From NCBI GenBank assembly GCA_948468385.1, contig CAOKHZ010000003.1:119708-183707 (forward strand): a stretch of 64,000 nucleotides of DNA. Reading direction: 5' to 3'. Of this stretch, positions 8,905 to 16,547 are shown in pieces. The notes below the pieces were generated by a model. It did not search any database. It saw only the letters and a list, made by a program, of their open reading frames with translations, and was not told the DNA's origin. Every line of letters begins with the position of its first letter. The first letter of the stretch is position 1. The translations under genes were made by a program, and so were the position numbers. The DNA comes from an uncultured Faecalicatena sp. GTDB taxonomy: Bacteria > Bacillota > Clostridia > Lachnospirales > Lachnospiraceae.

Positions 8905-10406
8905 GTGTGAATAAAACGGATTTACTACTGATTCATCCCAATGATCAAAAGGCCGTCTATGGGGACACGATAAAATATACGGCATGCGAGCCGCCGTATT
9001 GGTGCGCGGTAGCGGCGCAATACTGTCTTGATAAGGGACTGCTGGTTCGGATTGTGGATGCTGAAGCGGAGGATTTATCCGCCCGGCAGGTGGCAGATAA
9101 GGTAAAGGAATATGCCCCGGCGTTGACGGGAATTTTTGTCACCGGGACAAATCTTTCCGCGTCCACGCAGAAAATGCCAGGAGCGGATGCAACCTGCAAG
9201 GCGATAAAGGAAATGGGAAACTATCCGATTTTTTTATGGGGACTCCATCCTTCGGCACTGCCAGAACGAACCTTAATGGAAAATGACGCTGATTATGTCG
9301 TGACGGGTGAAGGGTTTGAGACGATTGTAAATCTTACACGTTTTCAAAGGGGTGAAGACGTATCGTTTACGGCGGAGTCACTTGGTGGTTTGTGCTATCG
9401 AAAAGCTGACAGCATTGAACGTTTTGGTACTTCGAAACTGCTTGATACGGTACAGATACCAATGCCGGCATGGGGGCTGCTTCCTATGGAAAAATACATG
9501 CCGCATAATTGGCACGTCATGGGAGATGACAGACCAGAGGATGCAAAGGGAAGGTATGGCGTTATTTCCACATCAATAGGGTGCCCCTTCAACTGCTCCT
9601 ATTGTGCCATATCGGCATTGTTTGGCACAAAGAGACTGCGGTTTTGGGATATTGACCGGGTGATGGATGAGTTCGAACGTCTGGTAAATGTATATAATGT
9701 GAAATACATAAAGATTCTGGATGAATGTTTTGTATTGAAAAAGGATTATGTGAGTGAACTTTGTGACAAGCTTGCAGAGAAAAAATATGATTTGAATATC
9801 TGGGCGTATGCCAGGGTGGACACCGTGGATCAAGAGATATTGGAAAAGCTGAGAAAAGCGGGAATCCGATGGCTTGCATATGGAATTGAAAGCGCGGATG
9901 CGGACGTTCTCTCTGAGGTGTCAAAAGCACAGTATACCGCTGACAAGACAAGGACGGTCATGCAGTGGACAAAGGATGCCGGAATCAATATACTTGCGAA
10001 CTTTATGTTCGGACTGCCCGACGATACAAAGGAGTCCATGGAAAAGACGTTGAGACTTTGCAGAGAGGTCAATCCTGAGTGGATCAATTTTTATGTGACA
10101 ATGCCGTATCCGGGATCAAAAGATTACTTTACGGCCGTGAAAAACGGAAAAATTAAAAATGACCGTTGGATTGAATATGCACAGTATAGTTATGAATGTC
10201 GTCCCGCCGGAGGAAAATATCTGACCCCGAAGGAAATCCTTGCATTCAGGGATTATGCGTTTAACGCCTTTTTCGAGGGGAATGACAGATATTTTGACAT
10301 GATACGGCAGAAGTTTGGCCAGCAATATGTAGACAGTATTAAGGACATCACCAAGAATAAACTTCGCAGGAAGTTGCTAGAAGATGAAAGTGATATTTCT
10401 ATATGA
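8901..10406 (+). CDS. B12-binding-domain radical SAM enzyme
   Basis: 501 residues, ATGA overlap at both ends. Residues 1-~170 look like a cobalamin-binding Rossmann domain (LLLIHPNDQKAVYGDT, then FLWGLHPSALPERTL). The radical SAM cluster motif follows in GCPFNCSYCAIS (CX3CX2C), then the usual barrel segments ILDECFVLKKDYV, WAYARVDTV and WLAYGIESADADVL. The layout is that of the BchE/HpnR-like B12 radical SAM class, which carries out C-methylation and ring rearrangements. The classical DXHXXG corrinoid motif is not obvious, so true B12 binding is uncertain. Its coupling to transketolase and sugar-nucleotide oxidoreductases suggests it modifies the GDP-heptose carbon skeleton or an intermediate. 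Confidence 0.8.
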   Translation: MSVNKTDLLLIHPNDQKAVYGDTIKYTACEPPYWCAVAAQYCLDKGLLVRIVDAEAEDLSARQVADKVKEYAPALTGIFVTGTNLSASTQKMPGADATCKAIKEMGNYPIFLWGLHPSALPERTLMENDADYVVTGEGFETIVNLTRFQRGEDVSFTAESLGGLCYRKADSIERFGTSKLLDTVQIPMPAWGLLPMEKYMPHNWHVMGDDRPEDAKGRYGVISTSIGCPFNCSYCAISALFGTKRLRFWDIDRVMDEFERLVNVYNVKYIKILDECFVLKKDYVSELCDKLAEKKYDLNIWAYARVDTVDQEILEKLRKAGIRWLAYGIESADADVLSEVSKAQYTADKTRTVMQWTKDAGINILANFMFGLPDDTKESMEKTLRLCREVNPEWINFYVTMPYPGSKDYFTAVKNGKIKNDRWIEYAQYSYECRPAGGKYLTPKEILAFRDYAFNAFFEGNDRYFDMIRQKFGQQYVDSIKDITKNKLRRKLLEDESDISI

Positions 10407-11380
10407 CGAGTATGAAGAACATGGATAAGCAAAGTAAAATATATGTCGCAGGACATACAGGACTCGTAGGTTCCGCCATTGTCCGAGAGTTGAAAAAGCA
10501 GGGATATGGCAATCTTCTTATCATGCGGCATAAAGAACTTGATCTTCGGGATCAACAAGCAGTAAATGACTGGTTTAAAAAGGAGATGCCGGAATTTGTG
10601 TTTCTTGCGGCCGCGACGGTAGGCGGGGTTGTCGTAAACGACCGGTTTCCGGGGATGTTCTTTTATGACAATATGACAATCGGCACGAACGTGATTCATG
10701 CGGCATATGAAAATGGCGTGAAAAAACTTCTGTATCTTGGAAGCAATTGCATCTATCCAAGGGAAGCACCGCAGCCCTACAAGGAGGAATCACTCCTGAC
10801 AGGGCTTCCTGAAAAAACAAACGAGGCGTATGCCATCGCGAAGATTGCCTGCGTGAAGATGTGTGAGTTTTATAACCGCCAATATGGGACGAACTTTATT
10901 TCTTGTATGCCTTGCAGCGCCTATGGCCCCGGAGATAATTTTGATCCGGAAGGCTCCCACGTCGTGCCGGCATTGATTCGAAAATTTCATGAAGCAAAGA
11001 AATCAGGCGCTTCCGAGGTAGTGATGTGGGGAACCGGGAAACCGTATCGGGAATTCATATACATTGATGATATTGCAAAAGCAGCGATATTTTTGATGAA
11101 TCAATATTCTGGAAATGAACCGGTTAACATAGGCACGGGAACGGAATATACCATAGGAGAGTTGGCGGAAATCATAAGGCGTGTGGTCGGATTCGAGGGA
11201 GAAATCGTTCATGATACGTCGAAACCGGACGGAATCCCTAAGAAACTTCTGGATTCCTCAAAGATTTTTTCACTTGGATGGAGACCTGAAACAGATTTTG
11301 AATCTGGTATTCATATCACGTATGAGGATTTTGTGAAACATGAGAAAAATTACATTGAAAAGGGAGGAAAATTACGATGA
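10403..11380 (+). CDS. GDP-L-fucose synthase/ColC-like C4 reductase-epimerase
   Basis: 325 residues, ATGA overlap with the radical SAM gene. Extended SDR: GHTGLVGSAIVRELKKQG (NADP site), SNCIYP with the family cysteine, and the catalytic Y-X3-K in NEAYAIAKIA. CMPCSAYGPGDNFDPEGSHV is typical of GDP-fucose synthase (Fcl/WcaG). Relatives in Campylobacter heptose clusters (Cj1428 type) reduce GDP-4-keto-heptoses, and ColC in the colitose pathway acts after ColD. The neighbouring Cj1427-like and ColD-like genes favour such a role here rather than fucose; no GDP-mannose 4,6-dehydratase is visible. Whether it also epimerises C5 cannot be read from the sequence. Confidence 0.8.
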   Translation: MTSMKNMDKQSKIYVAGHTGLVGSAIVRELKKQGYGNLLIMRHKELDLRDQQAVNDWFKKEMPEFVFLAAATVGGVVVNDRFPGMFFYDNMTIGTNVIHAAYENGVKKLLYLGSNCIYPREAPQPYKEESLLTGLPEKTNEAYAIAKIACVKMCEFYNRQYGTNFISCMPCSAYGPGDNFDPEGSHVVPALIRKFHEAKKSGASEVVMWGTGKPYREFIYIDDIAKAAIFLMNQYSGNEPVNIGTGTEYTIGELAEIIRRVVGFEGEIVHDTSKPDGIPKKLLDSSKIFSLGWRPETDFESGIHITYEDFVKHEKNYIEKGGKLR

Positions 11381-12312
11381 GCAAAATACTTGTGACAGGC
11401 GGAGCGGGATATATCGGGTCGGTGCTGGTTCCCATGCTCCTTGACAAAGGACACGACGTGACCGTGGTGGATAACTTCTACTATAATCAGCCAACTCTTC
11501 TTGACCAGTGCATCAGGGAAGGATTTCACATTGTACGTGGTGACGTCCGTGACAGGGAACTGATGAAAAGCTTGATGGAGGATAAGGACTATATCATTCC
11601 CCTTGCGGCCATGGTAGGGTTTCCTTTATGTAAAAAGGATGAGACGGCGGCAAAAACCATCAATCTTGATGCCGTCCGTATGATTATTGAATTGAGGCGG
11701 CCCGATCAGAAAATCATTTATCCATGTACAAACAGCGGATATGGTGTCGGGCAGGGAGACAAGTTCTGTACCGAGGATACGCCAATGAACCCCATATCGC
11801 TCTATGGAATTACGAAATCAGAGGCAGAAAAGGCCGTGCTGGATTCCGGCAATTCCCTCACCTTCCGCTTTGCAACGGTGTTCGGGGCTTCCCCTCGCAT
11901 GAGGCTGGATCTTTTGGTTAATGACTTTGTATACCGGGCGGTCTTTGATAAAACTGCCGTAATCTTCCAAGGGGAATTCAAGCGGAACTATATCCATATC
12001 AGGGATGCTGCTGCTGCTTTTGTTTTTGCTATTGAGCACTTTGAAGAGATGAAGGGGAAGCCGTATAACTGTGGATTGTCGTCGGCGAACCTTTCAAAAA
12101 TCGAGTTATGCGAAAAGATCAAGGAGCATCTACCGGATTTTGTATATCTGGAAGCTCCGGTAGGCGAAGATCCGGATAAAAGAGACTATATCGTTTCTAA
12201 TGAACGTTTGGAGAAAGCAGGATGGAAGCCAAAGTATTCTCTTGATGATGGGATAGAAGAACTGATTAAGGTATATACGGTTATTAAGAAGAACCAGTAT
12301 TCAAACATCTAA
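11377..12312 (+). CDS. GDP-heptose 4-dehydrogenase-like SDR (Cj1427 family)
   Basis: 311 residues, ATGA overlap with the reductase gene; GGAGG upstream. Extended SDR with VTGGAGYIGSVLVPMLL, the active-site segment YPCTNSGYGVG and the catalytic LYGITK. From memory, the run PLAA-VG-PLCKK, then FRLATVFG-SPRMRLDLLVND and GEDPDKRDY-VSN, is very close to Campylobacter jejuni Cj1427. That enzyme oxidises C4 of GDP-D-glycero-manno-heptose with tightly bound NAD and recycles it with 2-oxoglutarate. This would produce the 4-keto sugar needed by the ColD-like enzyme at 13281. The match was recalled, not computed. Confidence 0.75.
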   Translation: MSKILVTGGAGYIGSVLVPMLLDKGHDVTVVDNFYYNQPTLLDQCIREGFHIVRGDVRDRELMKSLMEDKDYIIPLAAMVGFPLCKKDETAAKTINLDAVRMIIELRRPDQKIIYPCTNSGYGVGQGDKFCTEDTPMNPISLYGITKSEAEKAVLDSGNSLTFRFATVFGASPRMRLDLLVNDFVYRAVFDKTAVIFQGEFKRNYIHIRDAAAAFVFAIEHFEEMKGKPYNCGLSSANLSKIELCEKIKEHLPDFVYLEAPVGEDPDKRDYIVSNERLEKAGWKPKYSLDDGIEELIKVYTVIKKNQYSNI

Positions 12313-12323
12313 ACGGAGGGACA

Positions 12324-13262
12324 ATGGAATCTGTAGCTGTGACGATACGTGTATGTCTGCCAATTTATATCATGATTGCGGTTGGATATATGGCAAATAG
12401 ACGCGGCATGGTAAGCCGGCTTACACGAAAAGAGCTAAATACAAGTGTTTTTCGTATTTTTCTCCCGCTACTGCTCTTTGAGAATATGTATACCTCGCAT
12501 TTGGATGTGAGCAACATAAAGGTACTTTTGTTTGCAGTTGCAAGTGTGATTCTTATATTCCTGATATGCCATGCGGTTATTTTTCACGTGGTTGGAAACA
12601 AGTCAATGGCGGCAACGATGGTACAGGGAATGTATCGGAGCAATTTTGCACTTCTTGGAATTGCACTTACGGAGACGCTGTACGGTTTGGGAGAAACGGA
12701 AGTCACGGGAATGCTTGTGGCGGTAATTATACCGTTGTACAACGTACTTGCAGTGATACTTTTTGAAAGCAGCTGCCAGAACGAGAAAACCGGGATGGGA
12801 AGGATTGTGAAAGGAATCTTGAAGAACCCGCTGATTTTATGGACATGCATAGGATTGGCTTTCAACCTTCTTCATATCAGTATTCCGGTTGCAGTTAACA
12901 GTGCGGTGGTATCCCTGGGACAAGTTGCGACACCACTGGCACTGTTTGTGATGGGAGGGAATTTTGAGGCTGCAAAGACAAGAAAGAATAGGAAGCCATT
13001 AATGGCCGTATCAATGACGAGACTTATCATAGTACCGGTTTTGTGCACGGCCATGTCCGTCGTTTTAGGTTTTAGAGGAAAATCGCTATATGCATTATTT
13101 CTGATGTATGCGACGCCGACTGCCGTTGCATCTTACGCGATGGCATCGTCGATGGGAGGCGATGAAGATCTCGCTGGAGAGATTGTTCTTGTGACAACGG
13201 CGGTATCCATGGTTTCTATTGGGATTGGTGTTTATGTGCTCACCGCGTTGCGGCTCATATGA
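12324..13262 (+). CDS. AEC-family (auxin efflux carrier) membrane transporter
   Basis: 312 residues, GGAGGG before ATG 12324. About ten hydrophobic helices, in two five-helix halves separated by a polar loop near residues 150-160. IYIMIAVGYMANRRGMVS, RIFLPLLLFENMY and YRSNFALLGIALTETLYG are typical of the AEC/malonate transporter family. The helix with ATPLALFVMGGNF begins the second half. Members move organic anions such as malate or malonate. Why one sits between two sugar-nucleotide enzymes is unclear; 2-oxoglutarate or 2-hydroxyglutarate exchange linked to the Cj1427-like enzyme is one speculation. Spacing on each side is under 20 nt, so it belongs to the operon. Confidence 0.8.
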   Translation: MESVAVTIRVCLPIYIMIAVGYMANRRGMVSRLTRKELNTSVFRIFLPLLLFENMYTSHLDVSNIKVLLFAVASVILIFLICHAVIFHVVGNKSMAATMVQGMYRSNFALLGIALTETLYGLGETEVTGMLVAVIIPLYNVLAVILFESSCQNEKTGMGRIVKGILKNPLILWTCIGLAFNLLHISIPVAVNSAVVSLGQVATPLALFVMGGNFEAAKTRKNRKPLMAVSMTRLIIVPVLCTAMSVVLGFRGKSLYALFLMYATPTAVASYAMASSMGGDEDLAGEIVLVTTAVSMVSIGIGVYVLTALRLI

Positions 13263-13280
13263 AACAAGGATGGAGGAAAA

Positions 13281-14450
13281 ATGCTAAACATACCATTAAT
13301 GCAAAACAATATTGACAAGGATGATCTAAATATATTGATTGATTTTTTACAGTCATCGGATCGGTTTACGAATGGTCCGAAGGTGCGTGAATTTGAAGAG
13401 GCATGGTCGCAGTGGCTGGGCGGAGGATACTACTGCGTGTTCGTCAATTCCGGCTCCTCCGCGAACTATATCACGATGGCGGCACTTAAGGAGAAGTACG
13501 GGGATGGTGAGATTATTGTTCCTCCGATCGGATGGACAAGTGATATCGCCTCGGTCATCACGGCCGGCTTCAAGCCGGTATTTGCCGACGTAAATCTCCA
13601 TAATCTCGCCATCAACGAGGATGAGATTGAATCAAAAATCACCGGTAACACCAGGGCAGTATTGTTGACTCATGTATTAGGATATAACGGTCTGTCGGAC
13701 AAAATTATGGATTTATGCAAAAGCAAAAATATTATCTTGATTGAGGATACCTGCGAGTCCCATGGGGCGGTCTTTAGAGGGCAAAAATGTGGCTCTTTTG
13801 GAGACATTTCCAATTTTTCTTTTTACTATGCACATCATATGAGCACGATTGAAGGCGGCATGATTTGCACAAAGGATAAAGAACTGTACCGTCTGATGAG
13901 GATGATTCGTTCCCACGGCATGCTCAGGGAATGTAGTGACGAAAGCTATATGGCGGAAATTGCGAAGAAATACCCTGAAGTTCATCCGGAATTTATCTTC
14001 ACCGTGCCGGGATTTAACATGAGGAGTACTGAGTTGAATGCTGTGCTTGGATTAAATCAATTAAAACGTCTGGATGCCAATGTGGAAAAAAGAAGAAAAA
14101 ACTACGATTTGTTTATAAACAATCTGGATGGTGGCAAGTATTATACGGATTTTGCACATGAAGGAAACAGTAATTACGCTTTTGTCGTTATGCCGCACGC
14201 GTCCGTGACCGGTTTGTATGACAGAATGATTCAGGGATTTCGTGATGAGAATGTGGAATTCAGAAGAGGCACGGCCGGCGGCGGTAACATGATAAGGCAA
14301 CCCTATATAAGAAAACGATATCCCCATATTAGTCCTGCCGATTATCCGAATGCGGAATATATCCATGAAAATGGCGTGTACATAGGCAATTATCCTGACC
14401 TGCCAAAGGAGAAGATAGAAGGATTATGTGAGATGCTAAATTCTTTGTAA
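13281..14450 (+). CDS. ColD-like PLP-dependent sugar-nucleotide 3-dehydratase
   Basis: 389 residues, GGAGG before ATG. DegT/DnrJ/EryC1 fold: PLP phosphate-binding segment VNSGSSANYIT (55-65), pyridine-binding aspartate in IEDTCESHGA (D156), and the position of the internal-aldimine lysine in SFYYAHHMSTIEGG (180-193). The lysine is replaced by histidine (H185). That replacement is known from GDP-4-keto-6-deoxymannose 3-dehydratase (ColD) and the CDP-sugar E1 enzyme (RfbH), which remove the C3 hydroxyl instead of transaminating. There is no CX2CX7C-type iron-sulfur ligand pattern as in E1, and the length matches ColD (~388). Predicted to make a 3-deoxy-4-keto sugar nucleotide. Confidence 0.82.
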   Translation: MLNIPLMQNNIDKDDLNILIDFLQSSDRFTNGPKVREFEEAWSQWLGGGYYCVFVNSGSSANYITMAALKEKYGDGEIIVPPIGWTSDIASVITAGFKPVFADVNLHNLAINEDEIESKITGNTRAVLLTHVLGYNGLSDKIMDLCKSKNIILIEDTCESHGAVFRGQKCGSFGDISNFSFYYAHHMSTIEGGMICTKDKELYRLMRMIRSHGMLRECSDESYMAEIAKKYPEVHPEFIFTVPGFNMRSTELNAVLGLNQLKRLDANVEKRRKNYDLFINNLDGGKYYTDFAHEGNSNYAFVVMPHASVTGLYDRMIQGFRDENVEFRRGTAGGGNMIRQPYIRKRYPHISPADYPNAEYIHENGVYIGNYPDLPKEKIEGLCEMLNSL

Positions 14451-14486
14451 TAGGATGTTTTGAATCTCGATGAAGGAGGATGTCTG

Positions 14487-15812
14487 ATGATAGCGGTTAT
14501 TATGGCAGGTGGAAAGGGAACGCGCATTTCTTCTGTTACTTCAGACGTTCCCAAGCCGATGATTCCTATAAATGGAATGCCCGTGATGGAGTATCAGATC
14601 GAGCGTTTAAGAACGCAGGGAATAAGGGACGTCATCATTACCGTATCACATAAAAAAGAAGTGATAATGGATTATTTTGGAGACGGGAAAAAATTATCGC
14701 GGGTAACGGGAAAGCCTTTTGATGTCAATATTTCATACTATGAGGAGGATGCTCCCCTTGGAAATGCAGGGGCTTTGTTTCGGCTGAGGGATTGGCTTAA
14801 GGAAGATTTTTTGCTCATCAATGCCGATGTGGTATTTGATATTGACATAGAAGGATTTGTTGATTTTCATAAAAACATGGGCGGACTTGCAACATTATTT
14901 ACACATCCCAACAACCACCCGTTTGATAGTGGATTACTTTTTGTAGATAAGGACAAAACATTAACCGCATGGCTCTCCAGAGAGGATGCGCGGCCTGAGT
15001 ATTACAAAAATAGGGTAAACGCCGGTATTCATATCATGACTCCTAAAATTCTTGATATCACAAGGGAGCGATTTATAAAAGAATATGGACAACTGCCTGA
15101 GAAGATTGACTTGGATAGAGATTTGTTAAAGCCTCTTGCCGGAACCGGAATGGTGTATTGTTATGACAGTTGCGAATATGTCAGGGACATGGGCACTCCA
15201 AAACGGTATGAACAAGTTTGCCGTGATATGGCATTGGGAAATATCGGCATAAAGAATCTTCAAAAAAAACAGAGAGCAATTTTTCTTGACAGAGATGGAA
15301 CGATAAATAAAGAGGTGGGAATTCTTAGTAATATTGACCGATTTGAGCTTCTCCCGGGTGTCGGCGAGGCAATTCAAAAGATTAATCAGTCAGGCTATCT
15401 TGCAATCGTCATCACAAATCAGCCAGTGATTGCAAGAGGAGAATTATCCTATGAAGGATTGGAAGAAATTCACAATAAAATGGAAACACTTTTGGGAAAA
15501 GAGGGGGCATACCTTGACGGCATTTACTACTGTCCGCATCATCCCCACAGCGGATACGAGGGCGAGGTCAGGCAATTAAAGGTAGACTGTGCCTGCCGAA
15601 AGCCCAAGCCGGGGATGTTGTATGCGGCGGCGGAGGCGTTCCACATAGATTTAAAAAGATCGTGGATGATAGGGGACGGAGAACGTGACATTGCCGCAGG
15701 GAGAAGCGCGGGTTGTAAGACAGCCTTGATAGGAAGGGAAGCTTTTGGACAAGATATGAGCGTGGATTCATTGTCAGAAGCAGTTCTGATGATGCTGGAT
15801 GAGAAAAAATGA
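14487..15812 (+). CDS. hddC-gmhB: Fused GDP-heptose guanylyltransferase and heptose-bisphosphate phosphatase
   Basis: 441 residues from ATG 14487 (GGAGGA six nt upstream); the frame opens at a TTG at 14460. Residues 1-~240 are a nucleotidyltransferase: MIAVIMAGGKGTRISS, then the metal aspartate in LINADVVFDIDIEGF. Residues ~258-430 are a GmhB-type HAD phosphatase: FLDRDGTINKE (nucleophile and acid aspartates), the zinc-loop cysteines and histidines in YYCPHHPHSGYEG and VDCACRKPKPG, and MIGDGERDIAAG. These are the HddC and GmhB steps of GDP-D-glycero-D-manno-heptose synthesis, normally separate proteins. The chemical order is GmhA, HddA, GmhB, HddC, so the fusion joins the last two steps. Confidence 0.87.
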   Translation: MIAVIMAGGKGTRISSVTSDVPKPMIPINGMPVMEYQIERLRTQGIRDVIITVSHKKEVIMDYFGDGKKLSRVTGKPFDVNISYYEEDAPLGNAGALFRLRDWLKEDFLLINADVVFDIDIEGFVDFHKNMGGLATLFTHPNNHPFDSGLLFVDKDKTLTAWLSREDARPEYYKNRVNAGIHIMTPKILDITRERFIKEYGQLPEKIDLDRDLLKPLAGTGMVYCYDSCEYVRDMGTPKRYEQVCRDMALGNIGIKNLQKKQRAIFLDRDGTINKEVGILSNIDRFELLPGVGEAIQKINQSGYLAIVITNQPVIARGELSYEGLEEIHNKMETLLGKEGAYLDGIYYCPHHPHSGYEGEVRQLKVDCACRKPKPGMLYAAAEAFHIDLKRSWMIGDGERDIAAGRSAGCKTALIGREAFGQDMSVDSLSEAVLMMLDEKK

Positions 15813-15866
15813 AGGACTCGTTATCGGACGCGGTTTGGATGATACTGGGAGGAGAGAACGTGAAGG

Positions 15867-16517
15867 ATGCGTGATTCATGGAAATACATAAACGACTTGT
15901 TTGTCAGATATCCCAAGCTGGAAGAAACAAGAGGCGATTTACTGGACGCGTATGAGCTGCTCAGGCGGTGCTTTGAGGCCGGGAACAAACTGCTTGTTGC
16001 GGGAAACGGAGGCTCGGCGGCAGATGCAGAGCATATCGCGGGAGAATTAATGAAAGGATTTTTGTGTAAACGTCCCCTTTCAGAGGAGTTGCGACATCGT
16101 TTTGCTGAAATAGAACCAATAAAAGGCCGGGAAATATCAGAGCGGCTTCAGGGCGCGTTGCCGGTTCTGCCACTAACGTCACAAGATGCGTTATCCACAG
16201 CCTTTTTAAATGATATGGACGTTGAAAACATATTTGCACAGAAGCTTTTAGGTTATGGCAAAAAGGGGGATGTTTTCCTGGCGATTTCAACAAGCGGCGA
16301 TAGTGAGAACATCATTCATGCGGCAATTACGGCAAGGGCCTTGAATATAAAGGTAATCGGGCTGACGGGAAGTACGGGCGGCAAACTGAAAAGCTACTGC
16401 GACGTGCTAGTGAAAGTGCCTGAAAGTGAAACCTATAAGATTCAAGAGTTGCATTTACCAATTTATCATAGTTGGAGCTTGATGCTTGAAGAATATTTCT
16501 TTGGCATGGGAGAATGA
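15867..16517 (+). CDS. gmhA: Phosphoheptose isomerase
   Basis: 216 residues, somewhat longer than E. coli GmhA (192). GGAGGAGAG lies 9 nt before ATG 15867. The SIS fold is evident: LLVAGNGGSAADAEHIAGEL (substrate loop) and FLAISTSGDSENIIHA (phosphate-binding STSG). The helix-loop between them carries an extra stretch (residues ~65-100). It isomerises sedoheptulose 7-phosphate to D-glycero-D-manno-heptose 7-phosphate. It follows the fused HddC-GmhB gene and, with HddA, completes the GDP-heptose pathway in the locus. The paired transketolase subunits could feed it sedoheptulose 7-phosphate. Confidence 0.92.
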   Translation: MRDSWKYINDLFVRYPKLEETRGDLLDAYELLRRCFEAGNKLLVAGNGGSAADAEHIAGELMKGFLCKRPLSEELRHRFAEIEPIKGREISERLQGALPVLPLTSQDALSTAFLNDMDVENIFAQKLLGYGKKGDVFLAISTSGDSENIIHAAITARALNIKVIGLTGSTGGKLKSYCDVLVKVPESETYKIQELHLPIYHSWSLMLEEYFFGMGE

Positions 16518-16547
16518 AGAATATTTTTTTGATATGGGAGACTGAAC

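Noticed and set aside
13281-14450. Ordinary sugar aminotransferase
   Set aside because: The PLP lysine position is histidine (SFYYAHH), the mark of the 3-dehydratase branch.
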